From contig JAKQJH010000201.1 of assembly GCA_029561255.1 (NCBI GenBank), positions 1 through 58,607 on the forward strand: a stretch of 58,607 bases of DNA. Direction: 5' to 3'. Positions 44,526-51,944 of the stretch are shown here, in pieces. Position 1 is the stretch's first letter. Every line of letters starts with the position of its first letter. A model generated the notes under the pieces. The model had not been told where the DNA came from. It was given only the letters and a program-made list of their open reading frames with translations, and ran no database searches. A program made the translations under genes and the position numbers. The DNA is from Bacteroidota bacterium. Lineage in GTDB: Bacteria > Bacteroidota > Bacteroidia > Chitinophagales > Chitinophagaceae.

Positions 44526-45986
44526 CTAAAATCCTTTCTTTTTTCCGGATTCCAGCGGATCCAGTTTGAACTGATCCAAAGCACTTTTCTGGCTGATGAG
44601 TTTTTCAACTTCCTCTATTTTCCGGGGAGAAAACCTGGATAGAAGTTCATATCCTGTTTCAGTAATCAGCAGGTCATCTTCGATACGTACGGCAATGCCC
44701 CACCATTTTTTATCGCAATCACTATTGGATTGAATATATATGCCCGGTTCTATGGTGATCACCATATCCTTGAGCAGGGTTTCCATCGCACCTCTGTCAT
44801 GTACATCCAGACCGATATGATGACCCAACCCATGCGGATAAAATTTCCAGACATCTTTCTTGTCTTTAAGAATACCCAGCTTAACCAGTCCCTCAGCTAT
44901 AGTTTCCCTGGCTGCATTACTGGCATCGGCAAATTTTGAACCATTCTTCAGTGTTTTGAAGGCGGCTTCCTGGGCATCATATACCAGCTGGTATATAGCT
45001 CTTTCCTCTGCGGAATATTTACCATCAGCCGGCACCGTGCGGGTTACATCGGCGGTGTATCCATGGTATTCTGCACCCACATCCATCAGCAGGAGTGACC
45101 CCCCGATTTTTGTTTTAGTGTTTTCCATGTAATGCAGGACACAACCGTTTTCGCCCGAGCCGACTATGGAACCATATCCCACGCCTTCAGCCCCCTGCTT
45201 TTTATGAACATATTCCTGGAGGCCCTGAATTTCCAGTTCAGACATGCCGGGGTGTATGGTCTTCATCACTTCATTATGCGCCTGGCAGGAAATCTCTACT
45301 GCTTTACGTAAGAGGCTGAGTTCTTCGGGAGTCTTGATCCGGCGGAGTTTTCCGGTCAGTTCAAAGTATTGACGGGTATCCGATTTATTTTGCATGGCTT
45401 TATCTGTCAGATTCAGCTTCTGTCTGAATTGGTCTACCAGGTCATAGAGATCTGCCCGATCATTGGTGTTAACCAAATCTGCCGGAAGCCGGTCATGCAG
45501 TATTTTCTTAAAACGGCTGAAATCGATCGGGAAGTTTTTGAAATCAAGGCCATTATATACATCCTGAATTCCCAGTTTTTCCCGGGCACCATCCGTCCCC
45601 AGCCGTTTTCCGGTCCATTGTTCGGCCTGTGGATTTTTCTTTTGTACAAAAAGTAATTCTTTATAGGACTTACCAGTGGAATCGGTCTGGGTTTCCTTGA
45701 ATAGGATCAGCATGGAATGGGGTTCTTTATACCCGCTGAAATAATACATATCCGGGTTGGCATGATAGAGGTATTCCACATCATTGGAAAAAGTACGGGT
45801 GGGGTAGGCGAATATGACCGCTACTGAACTGTCGGGCATGGCCGCCCGTAAAGCATCCCGCCGCCCGGCATAGAATTCCTTGCCCAGGTAATCATTGGGC
45901 AGAAAATCCTCCTGTGCGTTAATAAGACCCGACAGAAGCAGAAACAAGCTTAAAAAAAATGAACGGGAAAAAGTGGTGCGTTGCAT
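44526..45986 (-). CDS. Xaa-Pro aminopeptidase, M24B family, exported
   Basis: The 486-residue product starts at MQRTTFSRSF, which leads into a hydrophobic signal (FLSLFLLLSGLINAQ). The N-terminal domain (about 25-190) is the aminopeptidase P type; the catalytic pita-bread domain has the metal ligands in order: LLMDVGAEYHGYTADVTRT (two Asp), GLGHHIGLDVHD (His), VITIEPGIYI (Glu) and VRIEDDLLIT (Glu). It should release N-terminal residues before proline, in the periplasm. Confidence 0.93.
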   Translation of the reverse strand: MQRTTFSRSFFLSLFLLLSGLINAQEDFLPNDYLGKEFYAGRRDALRAAMPDSSVAVIFAYPTRTFSNDVEYLYHANPDMYYFSGYKEPHSMLILFKETQTDSTGKSYKELLFVQKKNPQAEQWTGKRLGTDGAREKLGIQDVYNGLDFKNFPIDFSRFKKILHDRLPADLVNTNDRADLYDLVDQFRQKLNLTDKAMQNKSDTRQYFELTGKLRRIKTPEELSLLRKAVEISCQAHNEVMKTIHPGMSELEIQGLQEYVHKKQGAEGVGYGSIVGSGENGCVLHYMENTKTKIGGSLLLMDVGAEYHGYTADVTRTVPADGKYSAEERAIYQLVYDAQEAAFKTLKNGSKFADASNAARETIAEGLVKLGILKDKKDVWKFYPHGLGHHIGLDVHDRGAMETLLKDMVITIEPGIYIQSNSDCDKKWWGIAVRIEDDLLITETGYELLSRFSPRKIEEVEKLISQKSALDQFKLDPLESGKKKGF

Positions 45987-46052
45987 AGTCGTTGATTGAT
46001 CAGCTAAAATAGCTTTTTTCAATCAGGCACCGGGCGAATTTACACGAACGGA

Positions 46053-46322
46053 TTATTCCTCATCATCTTCCCCGAAAAAGGCGTCCTGACTGCTTCGGTA
46101 ATAAACTTCCCAGGACTTTACAGCGGCATCACTCAGGCATTCTATAATATCAAAAAGGGGATCTTTTTTCATTCTCCAACAGGTTTCCATCGGCTCATCA
46201 TAGCGCTGTACAAACAGGCAATGGTCCGTGGTTACGGCCACACGAATCAGGATTACGGGGGAATCTTCTTTCTCCTTCACCAGGTAATAGCACCCGGTTT
46301 CCAGCAAATCATACGTATACAT
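46053..46322 (-). CDS. Hypothetical protein, 89 residues, acidic C-terminus
   Basis: The short product has beta-prone sequence (YDLLETGCYYLVKEKEDSPVILIRV), three cysteines and an acidic tail (AFFGEDDEE). There is no signal or membrane segment. I do not recognise a family. It is 66 bp upstream of the M24 peptidase gene, on the same strand, and may be co-transcribed. Confidence 0.65.
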   Translation of the reverse strand: MYTYDLLETGCYYLVKEKEDSPVILIRVAVTTDHCLFVQRYDEPMETCWRMKKDPLFDIIECLSDAAVKSWEVYYRSSQDAFFGEDDEE

Positions 46323-46463
46323 AATTCCTCATTTTAAATCAGGGACAACAGCACCTTGGCTTTACAAAAGCCCGACTTCACATGTTCAAATCCTTAATAT
46401 TAAGGGAAGAATCTAAAGGGTCAGGTGAAAAGCAAAATTACAAAAACCCGGAGTTTTGGGTGG

Positions 46464-46562
46464 TTAAATTTATTTGAAAAAGAAAAAGATAATATTTATT
46501 AATGAGTTAATAAATTGATAATCAAATTAGTATAAAATTTTGCTAATATTTATATTAAAAAA
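46464..46562. other. AT-rich island with palindrome
   Basis: About 100 bp with very high A+T, far above the surroundings. It contains TTATTAATGAGTTAATAA (46496-46513), a perfect 7-bp inverted repeat with a 4-bp loop. It sits in the 329-bp gene-free stretch 46323-46651, which also holds the heptad array near its right end. It could be a promoter or a bending or protein-binding site, but no motif identifies it. Confidence 0.45.
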
Positions 46563-46634
46563 GGTAATCGATAAGAGCCGTTCTTTAAAAACTAAGATTT
46601 TCCCCTATCATAAAACGCTGCTCCATATAGCAAC

Positions 46635-46669
46635 CGACTACTAACTACTATCTACCTACTACTAACTAT
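46635..46669 (-). repeat. TTAGTAG-family heptad array, copy 2
   Basis: Five units on the plus strand: CGACTAC, TAACTAC, TATCTAC, CTACTAC, TAACTAT (46635-46669). On the minus strand these read as TAG-rich units. The array encodes the last five codons and the stop of the YdeI gene. Confidence 0.85.
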
Positions 46670-47266
46670 CTTAAATCCCTGGGCACCCGGTTTTACATTT
46701 GCCGCGGACATCTTTACTGTTTGTGCTAACCTTTGTTTACGTGTTTCGGGTCGTTTGGCACTGAAGATCCAGGACAGAAACTGCTTACGGACACTCTGAC
46801 TGAACGCCATGAAATGCTCACCCGCTTGCTTATTTCGGGCAAATAATTTAGCCAGATCGGGTGGCACCTGGTTAAGTGCGGCAGCCTCATCTGATGCCGT
46901 CAGCGATTCCCAGCTGCCATTCTTTTTGGCCAGTTCTATGGAGGCCAGTCCGGCTGCTGTCATCAGTCCCTGACTGATCAATTGATCCACCCGCTTTTTA
47001 TTCAGCGCACTCCAGACACTTCTGGGTTTCCGGGGGGTAAACTTCAACATGGAGCGGTCATCGTCGAGTTTACCCGGCAAACTGTCAATCCACCCAAAAC
47101 ACAAGGCTTCTTCCACGGCTTCATCATAGGAAAGGCCGCGAAGACCGGTGTGTTTCTTGTAATACACAAGCCAGATGCCGGTTGATGACAGGTGTTCATT
47201 TTCCAGCCATTTTCTCCATGCTTTCCGGTTCTTTGGGTGTATGGATTTATAGGTAGTTCCAGCCAT
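46652..47266 (-). CDS. YdeI/OmpD-associated family protein
   Basis: The 204-residue product matches the YdeI family: RKAWRKWLENEHLSSTGIW at the start, then SYDEAVEEALCFGWIDSLPG and the tail SWIFSAKRPETRKQRLAQTVKMS. Members are small cytosolic proteins of unclear function, some linked to bacteriocin protection. The last five codons (encoding IVSSR) and the TAG stop come from the heptad array at 46635-46669. A shorter version without those residues may have been the original. Confidence 0.88.
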   Translation of the reverse strand: MAGTTYKSIHPKNRKAWRKWLENEHLSSTGIWLVYYKKHTGLRGLSYDEAVEEALCFGWIDSLPGKLDDDRSMLKFTPRKPRSVWSALNKKRVDQLISQGLMTAAGLASIELAKKNGSWESLTASDEAAALNQVPPDLAKLFARNKQAGEHFMAFSQSVRKQFLSWIFSAKRPETRKQRLAQTVKMSAANVKPGAQGFKIVSSR

Positions 47267-47373
47267 CCGTAAATTTAATAAGAACCCTGTTTTTACAATG
47301 AAAAGAAATGGCTGTTTTGTCCGATTTGCACATTTGATTTATCCCGGAAATCCAGGTATTTCTTATCCCCATC

Positions 47374-47382
47374 TGTGAATAA
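47374..47382 (-). promoter_or_regulatory. DnaA-box-like site TTATTCACA upstream of parE
   Basis: This is the same TGTGAATAACT word as upstream of smc. It lies 32 bp before the -7 box at 47414 and 122 bp before the earliest parE start. By chance about two such 9-mers are expected in a window of this size. Confidence 0.3.
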
Positions 47383-47413
47383 CTCTAAATCTCATCCGGC
47401 AGGCCGGTTTTGG

Positions 47414-47421
47414 TATATTTG
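47414..47421 (+). promoter_or_regulatory. -7 promoter element TATATTTG for parE
   Basis: This is an exact TAnnTTTG match 83-90 bp before the parE start. A GC-rich inverted repeat (GACCGGGCC/GGCCGGTC, near 47431-47453) follows in the predicted leader. No TTG is seen at -33. Confidence 0.45.
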
Positions 47422-47503
47422 CCCGAATGACCGGGCCGGAATGGCCGGTCGGCAGTGAGCAAATCGAAAGGCATTTCATTACTATTCAGAACGTACCGTG
47501 ATC

Positions 47504-49402
47504 ATGGCAAAGGACAAAGACACAACGAACCTGTTTGACTATACGGAAGACAGTATCAAATCACTTGACTGGAAGGAACATATCCGGCTACGTCCCGGTA
47601 TGTACATTGGTAAACTGGGCGACGGAGCTTCACCGGATGACGGAATCTATGTACTTGTGAAGGAAGTCATGGATAACTGTATTGATGAATACACCATGGG
47701 ATATGGGAAGGCCGTTGAGCTTGTCATTGAAGGGAAAACCGTTACCGTCCGTGACTATGGCCGGGGTATCCCGCTCGGAAAAGTGGTGGATGTGGTAAGC
47801 AAGATCAATACGGGAGCTAAATACGACAGTAAAGCTTTCCAGAAATCGGTCGGATTGAATGGGGTAGGTACCAAGGCGGTGAACGCCCTCAGTCATTATT
47901 TTAAAGTCACTGCTATCAGGGATGGAAAGGAAAAGACTGCAGAGTTTGAAAGAGGGGTGCTGATCAAAGAACATAAAGAAGCAAAGACCGCTGAACCGAA
48001 TGGAACCGTCGTCACTTTTATTCCGGACGAAACCGTTTTTAAAAATTATAAATTCCTTCCCGAATTTCTCGAAAACCAGATATGGAACTATTGTTTCCTG
48101 AATGCCGGGCTGAAAATTCATTTCAATGGCAAGACCTTCCTCAGCAAAAACGGGTTACTGGATCTGCTGCAACGGAAGACCAACGAAGATGAAATCCGCT
48201 ACCCGATTATCCATATCACCGGCGAGGATATTGAAGTGGCCATAACGCACAACAATGACTATGGCGAAGATATTTACAGCTTTGTAAACGGTCAGCATAC
48301 CACCCAGGGGGGTACGCACCAGCAAGCTTTCCGGGAAGCGTATGTTAAAACCATCCGTGATTATTTTAAGAAGGATTACGATGCCTCCGATATCCGTACA
48401 GGTATCGTGGCGGCCGTCTCTGTACGGGTGGTGGAACCGGTATTCGAATCACAAACAAAGACCAAACTGGGTTCCGTGAATGTGGATATTGAAGGCCCGA
48501 GTATGAAACAGTTTGTAGGTGATTTTTTGTCCCGCGAACTGGATAATTTCCTTCATAAAAACCCAACCATTGCCGAGTCGCTGAAGAAAAGAATCGAACA
48601 AAGCGAGCGGGAACGCAAAGAGCTGGCTGGTATTAAAAAACTGGCCAATGAACGGGCGAAAAAGGCTAACCTGCATAACCGTAAACTCCGGGATTGCCGA
48701 TACCACCTGGATGATGATGCACCCGCCAAGAACAAAGAAGAGTATGTAGCCAAGCAAAAAGAAACCACCATTTTCATCACGGAAGGGGATAGTGCCAGCG
48801 GATCCATCACCAAGGCCCGGAATGTGGAAACCCAGGCAGTATTCAGTCTGCGGGGTAAACCACTCAACTGTTTTGGCCTCACCAAAAAAGTAGTATACGA
48901 AAATGAAGAGTTCAACCTGTTGCAACATGCGCTTAATATCGAAGAAGGACTGGAAGGACTCCGTTTCAATAATGTGGTGATCGCCACCGATGCCGATGTG
49001 GATGGAATGCATATCCGTCTGTTGTTAATGACCTTTTTCCTTCAGTTTTTTCCCGACCTGGTAAAACACGAAAAAGTGTATGTGTTGGAGACCCCGCTAT
49101 TCAGGGTCAGGAATAAACAGGAGACCATCTATTGTTACGACGAAAGTGAAAAGCAGGCAGCTATGAAAAAACTGGGGACCAAACCGGAAGTCACCCGCTT
49201 TAAAGGACTTGGGGAAATCAGCCCGGATGAGTTTGCCCAGTTTATCGCCCAGGATATGCGCAAACAGCTCATGCGCGTGGAAGAAGGCGATCATATTCAG
49301 CACCTGCTGGAATATTATATGGGGAAAAACACCCCGGACCGCCAGGAATTTATTATCAGTAATCTCCGCATCGAAACGGATAAAGTGGAAGAACCTGCCT
49401 GA
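47504..49402 (+). CDS. parE: DNA topoisomerase IV subunit B
   Basis: The product has 632 residues from the ATG (a GTG lies 6 bp earlier). It shows a GHKL ATPase ([35 protein letters not shown]), the transducer domain, and the TOPRIM domain ([10 protein letters not shown], then [14 protein letters not shown]). The DNCIDEY form, rather than the DEAVDE-type word of GyrB, and the company of a type A subunit without a GyrA box point to topoisomerase IV. It relaxes and decatenates DNA. A methyltransferase gene starts two bases after its stop. Confidence 0.92.
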   Translation: MAKDKDTTNLFDYTEDSIKSLDWKEHIRLRPGMYIGKLGDGASPDDGIYVLVKEVMDNCIDEYTMGYGKAVELVIEGKTVTVRDYGRGIPLGKVVDVVSKINTGAKYDSKAFQKSVGLNGVGTKAVNALSHYFKVTAIRDGKEKTAEFERGVLIKEHKEAKTAEPNGTVVTFIPDETVFKNYKFLPEFLENQIWNYCFLNAGLKIHFNGKTFLSKNGLLDLLQRKTNEDEIRYPIIHITGEDIEVAITHNNDYGEDIYSFVNGQHTTQGGTHQQAFREAYVKTIRDYFKKDYDASDIRTGIVAAVSVRVVEPVFESQTKTKLGSVNVDIEGPSMKQFVGDFLSRELDNFLHKNPTIAESLKKRIEQSERERKELAGIKKLANERAKKANLHNRKLRDCRYHLDDDAPAKNKEEYVAKQKETTIFITEGDSASGSITKARNVETQAVFSLRGKPLNCFGLTKKVVYENEEFNLLQHALNIEEGLEGLRFNNVVIATDADVDGMHIRLLLMTFFLQFFPDLVKHEKVYVLETPLFRVRNKQETIYCYDESEKQAAMKKLGTKPEVTRFKGLGEISPDEFAQFIAQDMRKQLMRVEEGDHIQHLLEYYMGKNTPDRQEFIISNLRIETDKVEEPA

Positions 49403-49404
49403 TT

Positions 49405-50196
49405 ATGTTTGAATTTCATGCTGATAGGAAAAGATATTTTGACATTCAGGTTATGAATGCGGAAAAGTATGTCATTCCTTTTATTGAAGAAAAATTTCCC
49501 CTGCAACCCGGTATGCGGGTATTGGAAATCGGTTGCGGCGAAGGCGGGGTGCTAAAGGCTTTCATCAACCGCGGATGTGAAGGAGTGGGCGTGGAACTGG
49601 ATGCCCCGCGCATTGATCATGCCAGGGAATATTTACCGGATGATATAGCCGCCGGCCGTCTCCGTTTTGTGGTAAAAGATATCTACCTGGTAGATATAGA
49701 AAAGGATTTTAGCGGGCTCTTTGATATCATCCTGCTCAAAGATGTGATCGAACATATTCATGACCAACCGAAACTGATCGGCTGGATGAAAAAGTTTCTG
49801 AAACCGGGCGGCATCATCTTCTTTGGTTTTCCACCATGGTATATGCCCTTCGGCGGCCATCAGCAGATTTGTAAATCAAAAATCTCCCGCTTACCTTATA
49901 TCCATTTGTTGCCGGGCTCTCTCTACAAAGCCATCCTGAAAAACCGGAAAGAAAATGTGGAGGAGATGATGGAAATCCGGGAGACCGGCATCAGCATTGA
50001 ACGGTTTGAACGCATCTGCCGGGAACAAGGATATGGATTTCTCGATAAGCGTCATTACCTGCTTAATCCGATCTATGAATGGAAGTTCGGGTGGAAACCT
50101 AAGAAACAGCTTGGCCTGATAAAGGCTATTCCGTTTTTCCGGAATTTCCTGACCACCTGTGTGTATTACTGTATTCAATCAACCCCTGATTCCTAA
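49405..50196 (+). CDS. Class I SAM-dependent methyltransferase
   Basis: The 263-residue product has a central methyltransferase fold: RVLEIGCGEGGVLKAF (motif I), GVGVELDAPRI, LRFVVKDI, FDIILLKDVIEHIHD and FLKPGGIIFFGFP. The C-terminal 90 residues (LLPGSLYKAILKNRK; RHYLLNPIYEWKFGWKPK) are those of the UbiE/glycosyltransferase-associated branch. The substrate is unknown. Its start is two bases after the parE stop, so it is very likely translationally coupled to parE. Confidence 0.88.
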   Translation: MFEFHADRKRYFDIQVMNAEKYVIPFIEEKFPLQPGMRVLEIGCGEGGVLKAFINRGCEGVGVELDAPRIDHAREYLPDDIAAGRLRFVVKDIYLVDIEKDFSGLFDIILLKDVIEHIHDQPKLIGWMKKFLKPGGIIFFGFPPWYMPFGGHQQICKSKISRLPYIHLLPGSLYKAILKNRKENVEEMMEIRETGISIERFERICREQGYGFLDKRHYLLNPIYEWKFGWKPKKQLGLIKAIPFFRNFLTTCVYYCIQSTPDS

Positions 50197-50212
50197 TCCC
50201 CAATCCCCCAAT

Positions 50213-51064
50213 ATGACCCATATCGTTTTTAATGAAAGTGAAGTAGCCCTGATGCAGGAAGTAATGACTTTGGATGAAACCATGTCCGGTGAAGTCCTGC
50301 TGATCCGGGATGATTTTGCCGTAGGTCCTTTAACTCAACTCGATACTGAAGAGGGCTGGCTTGCCCGGCTGTCCTGGTGGAACCAGATATCCCAAGGTTC
50401 TCCCTATGGGGAGAAAACCGGAAGTTTTGACGACCGGCAAACGGTTGCTGCAATCAAAGAAAAACTGACGGCGAATCCGGAAGAAGAATTGTGGATATGG
50501 ATGGGGCAAAACCAGCATGATGTGACCGGTTATTACTGGCTGATGCCGCAATTGAAAGAATTCCAGGGACGGATTATGATCCTTTATATGAATAACCTGC
50601 CCTTCATCAATGAGAAAGGACATATATTCTATCCTTCCTGGCTGAGTGAAATCCAGCCCCGTGAATTTACCAAAGCAAAAAAGTTATGCCGTCCCATCAC
50701 ACTCAGTGAATTTGAAATTGACCCGGATGAATGGAGAAAATTAACCGAAGAGAATGCGGTGGTGCGGATGCTCGAAGGGGGCAAAAAAATAGCCGGGAAA
50801 GAAGACAGTTTTTATGACGCGGAAATCATTAAAAATATAACCGGAGAATGGCAGAAAGCCACGCGGGTATTAAGCAATACCCTCAACCGGATGAAAATTA
50901 AAACCGGAGATATTTTCCTGATGTGGCGGATGAAGCAACTGATTACGGATGGTAAAATCGAGATCACGGGCGATCCGTCAAAATCATGGAAGGATTTTGA
51001 TGTGAAGCTGGCAGGTGCGAGGCAGGTGGTGGAAGCCGGGGAGGATAGTGTGCCGGTGTCTTAA
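50213..51064 (+). CDS. DUF1835 domain protein
   Basis: From MTHIVFNESEVALMQ the product has 283 residues; the upstream frame adds nothing sensible. The N-terminal part is DUF1835 (VLLIRDDFAVGPL; LWIWMGQNQHDVTGYYWL), the C-terminal part DUF3658-like (RPITLSEFEIDPDEWRKL; FLMWRMKQLITDGKIEI). No function is established. The gap to the methyltransferase is 16 bp, so it is the third gene of the parE operon. The REP region and a transposase follow before parC. Confidence 0.88.
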   Translation: MTHIVFNESEVALMQEVMTLDETMSGEVLLIRDDFAVGPLTQLDTEEGWLARLSWWNQISQGSPYGEKTGSFDDRQTVAAIKEKLTANPEEELWIWMGQNQHDVTGYYWLMPQLKEFQGRIMILYMNNLPFINEKGHIFYPSWLSEIQPREFTKAKKLCRPITLSEFEIDPDEWRKLTEENAVVRMLEGGKKIAGKEDSFYDAEIIKNITGEWQKATRVLSNTLNRMKIKTGDIFLMWRMKQLITDGKIEITGDPSKSWKDFDVKLAGARQVVEAGEDSVPVS

Positions 51065-51072
51065 ACAGGCCG

Positions 51073-51438
51073 CCCCGCTGGGGTTTGGATGGGCTGTGCA
51101 TATGATATTTCGCCCCGCTGGGGCTCTGTGGGTTTAGCAGTAATTCTGGTTGCTTTAACTGTTTTTAGAGTTTTGGGAGAACAGAATTTCGCGGGAAAAA
51201 TAACATGAAACGGTGTTTGAAATAACATACGACGTTGAATTAAACCTATGACATTTGTCTGGTTCTTTTCAATGGGTATTTTATGAAGCACTGTTTAAAA
51301 CAGTTCTTTGATCAGGTGTTTTTTAATTGTGAACACTACGTTTATATACATATACCCGGCGAAAAATGGCTGTTTGCCCCGTAGGGGTGGCATATGATTA
51401 GCCAGCATTGGTAAATGGCCAGGGAGCCCTGTAGGGGC
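51073..51438. repeat. REP-like palindrome cluster, two inverted pairs
   Basis: Four short GC-rich palindromes lie in the 411-bp space 51065-51475: CCCCGCTGGGG (51073), GCCCCGCTGGGGC (51112), CCCCGTAGGGG (51377) and GCCCTGTAGGGGC (51426). The last two are followed by CATATGATT and GATATATT tails; the first two, on the other strand, are followed by the same type of tail. So they form head-on groups, as in bacterial BIMEs. The rest of the space is AT-rich and non-coding. Confidence 0.8.
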
Positions 51439-51475
51439 GATATATTATGTAATATTCACAGTTAAATTATAATTC

Positions 51476-51940
51476 ATGGCTAATACGTATGCACAGATTT
51501 ATCTCCAGATTGTATTTGCGGTGCAAGGAAGGGAGGCAAGAATTCATGAATCTTTCCGGGATGAATTACAAATGTATATGTCGGGTATTATCAGCAAAAA
51601 TGGCCAGAAGCTTTATGCCATTTATTGCATGCCTGACCATACACATATTTTAATTAGCTATAAACCCGGATTGATGTTGATTGCTGATCTTGTACGGGAC
51701 ATCAAATCCTGTTCAACGGCTTTTTTGAAATCAAAAGGGTTTGTCAGGACTGGATTCAGCTGGCAATCAGGCTATGGCGTTTTTTCCTATCACAAAGAAT
51801 TACTCCCCATTGTCACCGCCTATATCCTGAACCAACCGGCCCATCATGAAAAAAAGAAATTCCAACAAGAATACCTGGAATTTTTAAACGAATTTGAAAT
51901 AGAGTATAACGAGCGATATTTATTTGAATTTTACGAGTAG
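51476..51940 (+). CDS. REP-associated / IS200-like Y1 transposase (RAYT type)
   Basis: This 154-residue protein belongs to the Y1 HUH transposase family. The HUH motif is in CMPDHTHILI (His55 and His57). The catalytic tyrosine is in AYILNQPAHHEKKKF (Tyr116). The middle has LVRDIKSCSTAFLKSKG, and the C-terminus reads FLNEFEIEYNERYLFEFYE. It is accompanied by REP-like palindromes upstream, as expected for a TnpA-REP enzyme that acts on them. Its stop is 4 bp before the parC ATG, so it may be co-transcribed with an essential gene. Confidence 0.9.
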   Translation: MANTYAQIYLQIVFAVQGREARIHESFRDELQMYMSGIISKNGQKLYAIYCMPDHTHILISYKPGLMLIADLVRDIKSCSTAFLKSKGFVRTGFSWQSGYGVFSYHKELLPIVTAYILNQPAHHEKKKFQQEYLEFLNEFEIEYNERYLFEFYE

Positions 51941-51944
51941 CATT

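Noticed and set aside
51061-51291. Minus-strand 76-residue frame in the REP region
   Set aside because: It is built from repeat palindromes and low-quality sequence, with no domain or neighbouring support.
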